A stretch of 64,000 nt of DNA, taken from NCBI GenBank assembly GCA_019038695.1, contig JAHOYZ010000010.1, forward strand, positions 1 to 64,000. The letters are read 5' to 3'. A program made the translations under genes and the position numbers. Source of the DNA: Candidatus Zixiibacteriota bacterium. Lineage in GTDB: Bacteria > Zixibacteria > MSB-5A5 > GN15 > FEB-12. The notes beneath the pieces were generated by a model. The model made no database searches and was not told the DNA's origin. It worked only from the letters and a program-made list of their open reading frames with translations. Positions 53,479-61,324 of the stretch are shown piece by piece. The first letter of the stretch is position 1. Every line of letters starts with the position of its first letter.

Positions 53479-53647
53479 GGCTAAGGGTCAAAGAGCGGAC
53501 AACGGCATTCCTTATTGGTTTTGGAGGGCGTATCCAAGAGGGCGCTTCGTCCTGTGCCAGTACCGCTTTTTGACCGTCGTTTTGATATTCGATGTATAAT
53601 GTACGAGAACTCGTTGGGAGATCAAGAACAAAGTGCTCCAGAACCAT
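53411..53647 (-). CDS. Small partner of the ABC ATPase, N-terminal part
   Basis: ATG 53647 with AGGA five bases upstream opens MVLEHFVLDLPTSSRTLYIE, followed by a beta-rich stretch (QKAVLAQDEAPSWIRPPKPI). After about residue 58 the frame changes to basic, low-quality sequence. At this point the overlapping frame 53260-53478 begins to look coding. A one-base loss in this region, an assembly error or a programmed shift could explain it. Confidence 0.45.
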   Translation of the reverse strand: MVLEHFVLDLPTSSRTLYIEYQNDGQKAVLAQDEAPSWIRPPKPIRNAVVRSLTLSLEGESSACRRKVTKRTTGRKDI

Positions 53648-53715
53648 CTATCCTAAGGCCATTAGCAACAAGATGAGGCTGATGAATTGGGTCAGTGCTC
53701 TCTAACAGCCAACTC

Positions 53716-55431
53716 CTAGGGTATACCTAGGAAGAGCATCTGCACGAGTCGCGTGAGGTCCGCCACATTAACCAAGTCGTCCAGATTGACATCACCTGCC
53801 TCATGGGAAGGAAGGCGGCCACCCAAAAATAGATGAGATGTGAGCAGGGTGAGATCGGCTATGGTTACTTTGCCATCAAGGTCCACATCACCTGATGTAT
53901 GAGACACTAACACAAATGTTCCATTAAGGTCGAATTGCCGACCGTCGAGAAACGATCCGGAGATATCGAACGGTTGGTTGGATGTGTCATATAGCAAGCC
54001 ATAGGAGAGCACAAAATCTCTGGCTGGAATGGATAACTGAATAACTTCACCGGTGAAGCTTGGGTAGGAAGGCAAGATTGTCACAGTGACCGAAAGAACC
54101 CCGCCATTTACCGATAGAGACCCAATATCAACATCGGCAACCGTATATCCATCAGCCGGATCGCCGAGATATATGTCAATGCTGTAGTCATCCACAGTGT
54201 GAGCCATAGCAGCGAAGATCGTATCCGGTTCGATTTTCTTCTGCAGAAGATAACCTGTGTAAGCAGTGTCCTTGATAATCGCTACATACGTTTGGTAGTT
54301 CATTGAAATGTCGTCGTAGTGCCAGTTAGTACCTACCTGCGCAACTGTTCCATCAATGTCAAGGTGACCAATATCCAGTGACGTCGAAGATGTACTCCAC
54401 TGATCGTCAGTAACCTGATAGTCCTTGTGCCAGATTACGTTACCGAGGGCGTCGGTTTTGAGCACCATACCACTGAGCCAGTAATACTCATTCTGGCTGC
54501 CACCCAGATAGATGTGACCATCACTGCCAACATGGACTTCAAACAGGGTGCTATTGAAATAATCATAGACCTGAGTCCACACGGAGTCGCCTTGAGCATC
54601 CACTTTCATAGCCATACCGTTACTGAAGGGCAACTCGAAACCGAATGAACGAGCACCTGCCATAATAAACCCGCTATCAGATGTTACCGCCACACCATAC
54701 GCCTTCATTGGATCACTTCCGAATGTCCGCAGCCAACGCTCAGTTCCGTCCGGTGCAACTCTTAGCACAAGCACCTGTTCTCCGCTTGATCCGGCGATGA
54801 CGTAGTCACCCCCCGGGACCCATTTGACCGTACTTGCGATGTCCGCTCCCAAGCCCCCATAAGTGGTCGAGCGAACTGCTATGCCGTACTCGTTGACCAA
54901 CACCAGGTAAACATCATAGTCTCCCGCACCGAATGAATTGGTTGATCCGCAGAGCAGAAAGTTGCCGTCGGAAAGGGGCAGGACCGACTGGAACACATCG
55001 TTTCCCTCTCCGCCAACCGTGCATGTCCACAGTGAATCACCGTTGTTGTCGAGCAGGAGTACGTAACCGTCCCGTTCATCAAAGGCATCGTCAGTGGCTC
55101 CGGCAATGACGAATCCGCCATCGGGTGTACACTGGATATCAAAGGATGATATCGGAGGATAGTTTCGTACGATGCCGTCGAAAGTGCGAGTCCATAAAGT
55201 ATCACCAAGACTGTTCAGACGAATTACTATGAGCGCTACCTTAGAGTCAGGTTCCGAAACGCTGAACCCAGCTAGGACATACCCGCCATCCAGCGTGGTT
55301 CTGATGGTGTGTCCGTTGTCGCGGTAGTCACCGCCGTATGTTTGATCCCAGACTACTTCCTGGGCCGTGAGATGAGCTGTTGGGGAAAATACCAGGACAA
55401 GTGCAAGAAGCAGTGTTATTGCCGTCTTCAT
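53716..55431 (-). CDS. Exported beta-propeller-like protein with dockerin-type repeat
   Basis: A 571-residue secreted protein with a signal peptide (cut near LTA). The N-terminal ~380 residues contain repeated blades of the form TxDGGYVLAG..., e.g. RTTLDGGYVLAGFSVSEPD, CTPDGGFVIAGATDDAFDER and SDSGFIMAGARSF, with LWTRTF partner strands, consistent with a beta-propeller. Then a beta domain; the C-terminus has two calcium-binding dockerin I repeats (GDVDLDGKVTIADLTLL and GDVNLDDLVNVADLTRL). Dockerins bind cohesin modules; no cohesin is visible. Possibly surface-attached. Function unknown. Confidence 0.8.
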   Translation of the reverse strand: MKTAITLLLALVLVFSPTAHLTAQEVVWDQTYGGDYRDNGHTIRTTLDGGYVLAGFSVSEPDSKVALIVIRLNSLGDTLWTRTFDGIVRNYPPISSFDIQCTPDGGFVIAGATDDAFDERDGYVLLLDNNGDSLWTCTVGGEGNDVFQSVLPLSDGNFLLCGSTNSFGAGDYDVYLVLVNEYGIAVRSTTYGGLGADIASTVKWVPGGDYVIAGSSGEQVLVLRVAPDGTERWLRTFGSDPMKAYGVAVTSDSGFIMAGARSFGFELPFSNGMAMKVDAQGDSVWTQVYDYFNSTLFEVHVGSDGHIYLGGSQNEYYWLSGMVLKTDALGNVIWHKDYQVTDDQWSTSSTSLDIGHLDIDGTVAQVGTNWHYDDISMNYQTYVAIIKDTAYTGYLLQKKIEPDTIFAAMAHTVDDYSIDIYLGDPADGYTVADVDIGSLSVNGGVLSVTVTILPSYPSFTGEVIQLSIPARDFVLSYGLLYDTSNQPFDISGSFLDGRQFDLNGTFVLVSHTSGDVDLDGKVTIADLTLLTSHLFLGGRLPSHEAGDVNLDDLVNVADLTRLVQMLFLGIP

Positions 55432-55707
55432 AGGTTATTCCTTCTGCGATGAGCAATCGTAAAATCACCCTCCCGGAGGACAATCTCCAGCAGGTATCTT
55501 ATGGTGAACTAAACCGTCCTGAGTCAATATAAGGCGATATTGCCTTTTGTCAATGAGTCTGTGACATTACCGCTTATCTGCCGTTCTCGCCCTGTGCAAT
55601 AGGACTGGCTTACCCCTTCACCAGGTACTATAATCCGAACAAATGGACAGGACGTTTCTGTTCCATGTGAGCGTTGACACATTTGGATTTCTTGAAGGGA
55701 GAATATC

Positions 55708-57840
55708 ATGACCACTCGCTTTGTTTCGATAGTGTTTCTGATAGTAATTGGGGTGTTGGCATTGGCCGACAATGGAATCGCCGAAATATCGATCGTGCGT
55801 TTCGAGCAACACCAACTCCGCATCACAGTGGATGTTCCTGCTCAGACGGCTCAAATAACCGATGAAGGAACGTTCGAGATCGCTCAGGGTGGGAACCTGT
55901 TCTATCTTAACCGGACAGCCGTGATTGATTCATTCCTGGTTGATAATCTTCCCCTTGAATACACGGCTGTTGCTCTGACCGACACAGCCCAACTGCCTCA
56001 GGAAATCCGCGATTCCCTCCCCGGGTTTGATCTGGAAGGCGAACCGCAGTTAGTCCTGTTTCAGGCCGATCACAGTGGCTCGGTCTCGTTCCGAATTACA
56101 TACCGGGCTGAGTTTGCCGATGATGTCGCCAACACACGTTTCTCGAACGAAAATGTCGGTCGCGAAGTGTCCGGTACCATTCTCGATCAAGGAGCGTATT
56201 TCAGCCCGTCATCATACTACTATCCACAGGGGGAGGAAAACGCCTTTCAGTGTGTGTTGACAGTCGATATTCCCTCCACCTGGGAATCGGTCAGTGACGG
56301 CAATCGCCTGGCCAATGAAACGACCGGAGACCGCAAGGTGCAAACCTGGGAAAACCCATTCCAATCTGACGGTGTAATGCTCATGGCTGCTCCGTATGTG
56401 ACGCGCACGAAGTGGCTCGACAGCATTGAAGTCGCCTGCTATTTCTTTGAAGCGGACACCGGGCTGATTGATAATTATCTCAACGCCACTGTTGATTATA
56501 TTGCAATGTATTCGGAACTGATCGGACCATATCCCTACAAGCGCTTCACAGTGGCGGAGAACTTTTTTCCTACCGGATACGGGATGCCCGCCTGGACGCT
56601 ACTTGGTCAACAGGTAATCCGTCTACCGTTCATTATACGGACTTCGCTGGGGCACGAGGTATTACACAACTGGTGGGGTAACAGTGTATACGTTGACTAC
56701 GAGCGAGGGAATTGGTGCGAAGCGGCTACCGTCTATGGTGCCGACTATCGTTACAAGCTGCTTCAATCACCCGCCGCCGCGCGTGGCTATCGCAAGGATA
56801 TTCTCAAACAATACGTGAGCTATGTCGATGAACAAAACGACTTCCCCATCCGGGAGTTCACTTCCCGTACCAGTCCCGGCACCCGCACTATTGGTTACAA
56901 CAAGGCGATGATGGTCTTCCACATGATTGAGGAGTCAATTGGCACCGACGCTTTCTTTGATGCCTGGAAGCGAGTGTATGCGGATTACAAAGGGAAATAT
57001 ATATCATGGGAAGAGTGGCTTGACACATACGAGAAAACCAGTGGCGTCGATCTTTCCTACGTTATTCCGCAGTGGATCGACCGGACGGGTGCGCCGGTTA
57101 TCGACATAGAGATCGATAAAAGTGCGTCCGACGTTGACGGCCAGACGAGAACAGTCTCATTTTCGCTGTTTGAGAACAGTGGGCAGGAGTATCGTTTGAA
57201 GATACCATTGCGGTTCGAAAGTGACGGCACGACGATAGATACTTTCGTAGTATTGAATTCACCCGAGTCAACCTATGTGATGACGGTGCCGGCCGACGTA
57301 ACTACATTGGCGGTTGATCCTGAGAGTAATCTTTTCCGTAAGCTGTATTCCGATGAGATCGAGCCGATTGTTTCTTCCATCCTGGGCGGTTCGCAGAAAC
57401 GGTTTATCTCCTTTGAGTCCGAATCTCATTCTCTCCATGAACCGTTTGGATCTTTCGGTGAGAACCTTGTGGGCGACACGGTGATTGTTCTAAGCTCAGA
57501 TGTCCTACACGAGAACGGACCAGACGATGTCCCGATCATTCTTAATCCTCCGGAACTACCATTGTATTTTGGAAAGAGAGTTCGCTATGCAGGTGACTCA
57601 GTGATAATTGAGGGCACATCGTATCCGAGAGAAGGCCATACTTTTGTGCTCTCCGGCCAGGACTGGCAGGATATCGGAAAGTACCTTGTGATCGTAACCG
57701 ACGATGGGGAATCACTCCCGCGGCTGGGGCAGCTGGTCCCTCACTATGGAAAATACTCGTTTCTGGTGTTCAACGGAGCGCGCAATGTTGGCAAAGGGAA
57801 TTGGACAGTAGAGAAATCCCCATTGAGGAAAGAGCTTTGA
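55708..57840 (+). CDS. M1-like zinc metallopeptidase, exported
   Basis: A 710-residue protein with a signal peptide (cut near GIAEIS). It has the M1 (gluzincin) fold: an N-terminal beta domain, then the zinc motif HEVLHNWWGN (H316, E317, H320) and the third ligand in GNWCEAATVYGADY (E338). The H-to-E spacing is 17 residues rather than the usual 18, as in a subgroup with the GNWxEgl wording. The GAMEN-type loop is replaced by YGMPAWTLLG. A C-terminal domain of beta strands follows. Probably a periplasmic or extracellular aminopeptidase. GGGAG before the ATG. Confidence 0.85.
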   Translation: MTTRFVSIVFLIVIGVLALADNGIAEISIVRFEQHQLRITVDVPAQTAQITDEGTFEIAQGGNLFYLNRTAVIDSFLVDNLPLEYTAVALTDTAQLPQEIRDSLPGFDLEGEPQLVLFQADHSGSVSFRITYRAEFADDVANTRFSNENVGREVSGTILDQGAYFSPSSYYYPQGEENAFQCVLTVDIPSTWESVSDGNRLANETTGDRKVQTWENPFQSDGVMLMAAPYVTRTKWLDSIEVACYFFEADTGLIDNYLNATVDYIAMYSELIGPYPYKRFTVAENFFPTGYGMPAWTLLGQQVIRLPFIIRTSLGHEVLHNWWGNSVYVDYERGNWCEAATVYGADYRYKLLQSPAAARGYRKDILKQYVSYVDEQNDFPIREFTSRTSPGTRTIGYNKAMMVFHMIEESIGTDAFFDAWKRVYADYKGKYISWEEWLDTYEKTSGVDLSYVIPQWIDRTGAPVIDIEIDKSASDVDGQTRTVSFSLFENSGQEYRLKIPLRFESDGTTIDTFVVLNSPESTYVMTVPADVTTLAVDPESNLFRKLYSDEIEPIVSSILGGSQKRFISFESESHSLHEPFGSFGENLVGDTVIVLSSDVLHENGPDDVPIILNPPELPLYFGKRVRYAGDSVIIEGTSYPREGHTFVLSGQDWQDIGKYLVIVTDDGESLPRLGQLVPHYGKYSFLVFNGARNVGKGNWTVEKSPLRKEL

Positions 57841-57865
57841 AGAATTGACATGAAGCATTAATCTA

Positions 57866-58174
57866 ATGACAAGCTCGTTCCACCAAAAGGCTATTGCGGC
57901 CATACTGAAAATCCCGCTCGGCAAAGTTGCCACCTATGGCCAGATCGCATTGCTGGCCGGAAGTTCACGCGGAGCACGTCAAGTAGTACGGGTGTTGCAT
58001 TCGTCATCGAAAAAAGCGAGCCTTCCCTGGTATCGGGTGGTTAACCGTGAGGGTCGTATTTCGCTCGGACGGGGGCAGGGCTACGAACTCCAGAAAGCAC
58101 TTCTTGTGGACGAGGGGGTAGAATTCCGCCTCAACGGTTCCATTGATCTGAACGAATACCAGTGGACGCCATAG
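57866..58174 (+). CDS. Alkyltransferase-like protein (MGMT family without catalytic Cys)
   Basis: A 102-residue protein of the O6-alkylguanine-DNA alkyltransferase-like (ATL) family. The DNA-binding core is intact: KIPLGKVATYGQIALLAG with the helix-turn-helix GARQVVRVL. The active-site motif PCHR is PWYRVV here: the acceptor Cys is replaced by Trp, the defining ATL change. ATL proteins bind alkylated DNA and pass it to nucleotide excision repair. Follows the M1 peptidase gene by 25 bases. Confidence 0.9.
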   Translation: MTSSFHQKAIAAILKIPLGKVATYGQIALLAGSSRGARQVVRVLHSSSKKASLPWYRVVNREGRISLGRGQGYELQKALLVDEGVEFRLNGSIDLNEYQWTP

Positions 58175-58316
58175 TCCTGACGATCAACCAAACTTCGACC
58201 AATATCGGGTTTTTCTACTGCTCAATCTACGGAAGTCAAGTGTTGACAATCCTGTCCGATAATGTAGTTGATTACAGTTCTCAAATGTTGCACAGCAAAC
58301 ACCATGGAGATTCGAC

Positions 58317-59105
58317 TTGAAAGTACTGATGATTGGGCATAGTTCGCCAGCTTGGGATTCGCTGGCTGGCAACGTCAGCGATGCGGGCTACGACGTGATT
58401 TCAGCCTACTCTGATAGGCAGAGTTTCAAAATGCTCGAACAAAACATTGAGGCGGGAATTGTGCTGTTGGATGTGAGTTCTGTCACTGATAATGGAATCA
58501 AATTCCTCAGGGATGTCAAAATAGACAGACGACTCCAATCTGTGGCGGTCATGATGGTTGGGCAGAAATTTGATGAAGCAACGGTTCGCGAGTATCATAA
58601 ACTTGGCGTCCATGACATCATGATGCTGCCTATCGCTATGCCTACGCTGGTAGCCAAACTCTCAAAGGCAGAGTTAGATGTCAGACGAACCATCCTCGTT
58701 GTGGATGATGAGCCGATGATCGTCGAATTACTAACTAATTTCATGGAGATGGAAAGATACGAGGTTCTCGCTGCATATTCCGGCGAACAGGCTCTCGAAC
58801 AGTTACACTCAACCGCCGTTCACGCGGTCGTTTCGGATATTATGATGCCCGGAATGAGCGGACTGGAACTTCTGGTAGAAGTCAAGCTCAACTACCCCGG
58901 AATACCGTTCATACTGATTACAGGACATTCGGGCCAATATACTCCTCAGTCGGCTATTGAGGCCGGTGCCGATGGTTTCTTCAGTAAACCCTTTCACAAC
59001 ATAGATTTGTCTTATACTCTAAGAAGAGTGCTGCAGCATATTCCGGCGACCATCAACTCTCATACTGTCTCCAGGCAAAAGAAAGAAGTCACAACCGACC
59101 AGTGA
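58317..59105 (+). CDS. Response regulator with one degenerate and one canonical receiver domain
   Basis: A 262-residue protein with two receiver domains and no output domain. The first (MKVLMIGHSSPAWDSLAGNV) has lost the acidic pair and the Lys; an LLDV Asp is left. The second is complete: ILVVDDEPMIVELL, VVSDIMMPGMSGLELL (phospho-acceptor Asp), LITGHS and FFSKPFH. It looks like a CheY-like or phosphorelay element. Start is TTG 58317 with GGAG eight bases upstream. It stands alone. Confidence 0.85.
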   Translation: MKVLMIGHSSPAWDSLAGNVSDAGYDVISAYSDRQSFKMLEQNIEAGIVLLDVSSVTDNGIKFLRDVKIDRRLQSVAVMMVGQKFDEATVREYHKLGVHDIMMLPIAMPTLVAKLSKAELDVRRTILVVDDEPMIVELLTNFMEMERYEVLAAYSGEQALEQLHSTAVHAVVSDIMMPGMSGLELLVEVKLNYPGIPFILITGHSGQYTPQSAIEAGADGFFSKPFHNIDLSYTLRRVLQHIPATINSHTVSRQKKEVTTDQ

Positions 59106-59241
59106 CAAACGAGCTTGGTATCGTTCATGCACTTTGACAGTGCACGGCACCTAATGCATGGGAGCCGCTAGAAACTCAACGTATTTATTCTACTATCCCG
59201 ACTATTTGGTCCCTATATTTCAATATAAATACGGAGACCAT

Positions 59242-59637
59242 ATGAAGAAAATCATTAAAACTAACCATGCCCCCGACGCGTTGGGGCCATATTCGCAGGG
59301 CGTCAAGGCCGACTGTGGGACCGTTGTCTACACTTCGGGCCAGATCGGGATCGACCCCCAGACAAAACAATTGGCAGGAACAACCGCCGCCGAACAATGT
59401 CGCCAGGTGATGGAGAATCTGAAAGTTATCCTCGTTGCAGGTGGAGCAGACTTGTCTCATGTCGTTAAGACGACGATCTTTCTGGTCGACATCGCTGATT
59501 TTGCTGCTGTTAATGAGGTCTATGGTGAGTATTTCGATGACAACCCGCCAGCCCGCGCCACTATCCAGGCGGCGGCGCTACCAATGGGTGCATTGGTCGA
59601 GATTGATGCGATAGCGGTTGTGTGTGATTCGCATTGA
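59242..59637 (+). CDS. ridA: RidA family reactive intermediate deaminase
   Basis: A 131-residue protein; ATG 59242 with GGAGA six bases upstream. Seen: NHAPDALGPYSQGVKADCGT, YTSGQIGIDPQTKQLAG, VVKTTIFLVDIADFAAVNEV, NPPARATIQAAALPMGALVE with the conserved Arg, and EIDAIAV at the end. RidA hydrolyses reactive enamines and imines formed by PLP enzymes. The neighbouring genes do not suggest a more specific job. Confidence 0.95.
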   Translation: MKKIIKTNHAPDALGPYSQGVKADCGTVVYTSGQIGIDPQTKQLAGTTAAEQCRQVMENLKVILVAGGADLSHVVKTTIFLVDIADFAAVNEVYGEYFDDNPPARATIQAAALPMGALVEIDAIAVVCDSH

Positions 59638-59797
59638 GTAGACATATGCTGCCCGCATCTCATTTTTTATTGACAACCGATCGGTTAATCCTGTTCTTGC
59701 GGCCTGAAGTTGATGGTGGAGAACAGGCGTAGTTGCGTTTGGCTCGTACTTGTCGATAGGATAAGTACGACCCTTGGTGATGCGCCGAGGGTGGATA

Positions 59798-60970
59798 ATG
59801 AGACGTACTAACATACACAGGAGCATGCAGAAGATGCATAAAATGCTGCTAATTCTGTCAGTGGTGGCGTTGGCCATACTGATGATTGCGGTCGGATGTG
59901 ACGACAAGGATCAGTCCTATCTGACCAAGTACTATGATTCCCCGAACCAACAGGATGAGGGGCCTCCTGATATTGAGTGTAACAACATCGTTCCTTCAGC
60001 GAGCTTCAGCACTGAACCTGGCAATTCCAGCCATGTGCGGATCAATGTTTCCGGACTCTACAATCCGGTGACGGAACAGCCAATTGTTCCTCAGGCTGGT
60101 GTGAATTTCTTTGTCGAAGAGGATGGCGTTATCAAAGCCATTCAGATAAAGCGTGTTGATACGAGCAATACTCTCATGGCTGATGTTGTGTTTACAGTGG
60201 ACTATTCGGAGAGTATGTCCGGGGAGGCAGATGCGGTTGCGGCTGGCATAATTGACTTTGCGCAGCAGCTTGAGGCTACTGGTCTGGATGTGCAATTCGG
60301 CTGTGTAGGTTACTATGGCAATATAAGAGGGGCTATCAATCTGGGCACTGCCGCCCAACTCGAATCATATCTCAACGAGCGCAATGGTGTTCCGCGATCC
60401 GGGACGAGTCGGGTTCGTGATTTTGCCGGCCTGGATAGTACCGCGCTACATGACGAAGCCGCAACCTTCGCTTCTGATCATAACACAAGTGCTGAGAATG
60501 GCATTGTAGGCGTTTTCTTTGCCGATTCCATGTTCAACTGGCGTTCAGGAGCTTCGAGGCAGTTCATCAATTTCACTGATGAATCTACCCAGCCCAGCGG
60601 CATTGCACATTGGGGAACGGAATACATGTGCCAGCAGCTCGCCGGACATGTGAACATTCATACAGTTTTCAGCGGTTTCAGTCTTAGTGACCCGTTTGTA
60701 CCGGCGGATACGATCGCATCCTGGACAGACCTGTACGACGAACGTCCGTGGTGGATGTCGGAATGCACTGGTGGAACAATCGAGTTTATTGATCCAGGCG
60801 ATGCCACGTTTGATCTGAGTAACCTGCCTGTAGTTGCGGCCATGTCTAACAGCTACCTGGTTACATTCACGACCAGTGATCCGGACGGTACCCATACCAT
60901 CAGAATATATGTCTACGATGAAGGAGCCGATGGTGTCATCGAATTCATTGACATCCAATACGGACCCTGA
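59798..60970 (+). CDS. Lipoprotein with von Willebrand A domain
   Basis: A 390-residue lipoprotein: lipobox LMIAVGC within a signal sequence. The vWA domain begins MADVVFTVDYSESMSGEADA with a MIDAS-like DYSES motif, which binds a divalent metal for ligand contact; SAENGIVGVFFADSM and WGTEYMCQQLAGHVNIHTV follow. A C-terminal beta segment ends the protein. I chose ATG 59798 (GAGG seven bases upstream); 59825 or 59834 are alternatives with AGGAG upstream. The role may be cell-surface adhesion or scaffold. A terminator follows. Confidence 0.75.
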   Translation: MRRTNIHRSMQKMHKMLLILSVVALAILMIAVGCDDKDQSYLTKYYDSPNQQDEGPPDIECNNIVPSASFSTEPGNSSHVRINVSGLYNPVTEQPIVPQAGVNFFVEEDGVIKAIQIKRVDTSNTLMADVVFTVDYSESMSGEADAVAAGIIDFAQQLEATGLDVQFGCVGYYGNIRGAINLGTAAQLESYLNERNGVPRSGTSRVRDFAGLDSTALHDEAATFASDHNTSAENGIVGVFFADSMFNWRSGASRQFINFTDESTQPSGIAHWGTEYMCQQLAGHVNIHTVFSGFSLSDPFVPADTIASWTDLYDERPWWMSECTGGTIEFIDPGDATFDLSNLPVVAAMSNSYLVTFTTSDPDGTHTIRIYVYDEGADGVIEFIDIQYGP

Positions 60971-60987
60971 GTGCTAAACTGACTAAA

Positions 60988-61023
60988 TAAAAAGACCCGC
61001 TTGTTGCCAGGCGGGTCTTTTTT
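60988..61023. terminator. Rho-independent terminator after the vWA gene
   Basis: A-run, AAAGACCCGC, ten-base loop, GCGGGTCTTT, T-run: a near-symmetric hairpin, 20 bases after the vWA stop. The A-run and T-run allow use on both strands. Confidence 0.88.
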
Positions 61024-61181
61024 GTGTGATGAATAGCGAGATGTGGCTTCGGGGATACCGTCCTTCGACTCAGCCCACCTATGAAAGACAGTCTGCTGAC
61101 AATGTCATTACGCTTCCGAGAAGACAAGTATCCCATGACAGTATGATATTGCCATGTGATCCAGCGACTTACGTAAAAGTC

Positions 61182-61209
61182 TTGACAACTCCTTGTACTA
61201 TATTATCTT
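61182..61209 (+). promoter_or_regulatory. Promoter of the S8 protease gene
   Basis: TTGACA, 16-base spacer, TATCTT. Transcription would start near 61216, leaving about 109 bases of leader. The rest of 61024-61324 shows only the partial repeat at about 61062. Confidence 0.5.
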
Positions 61210-61324
61210 AGGCATAGTCAACGCTGAATGTTCTACTTGGTCCGAGCGTTGCTATTCCATGGTACTTGAGACTTTCAATTGAGATACTTCTGGATACCGG
61301 GGATTGCTGCTCAAGAGGCTGATA

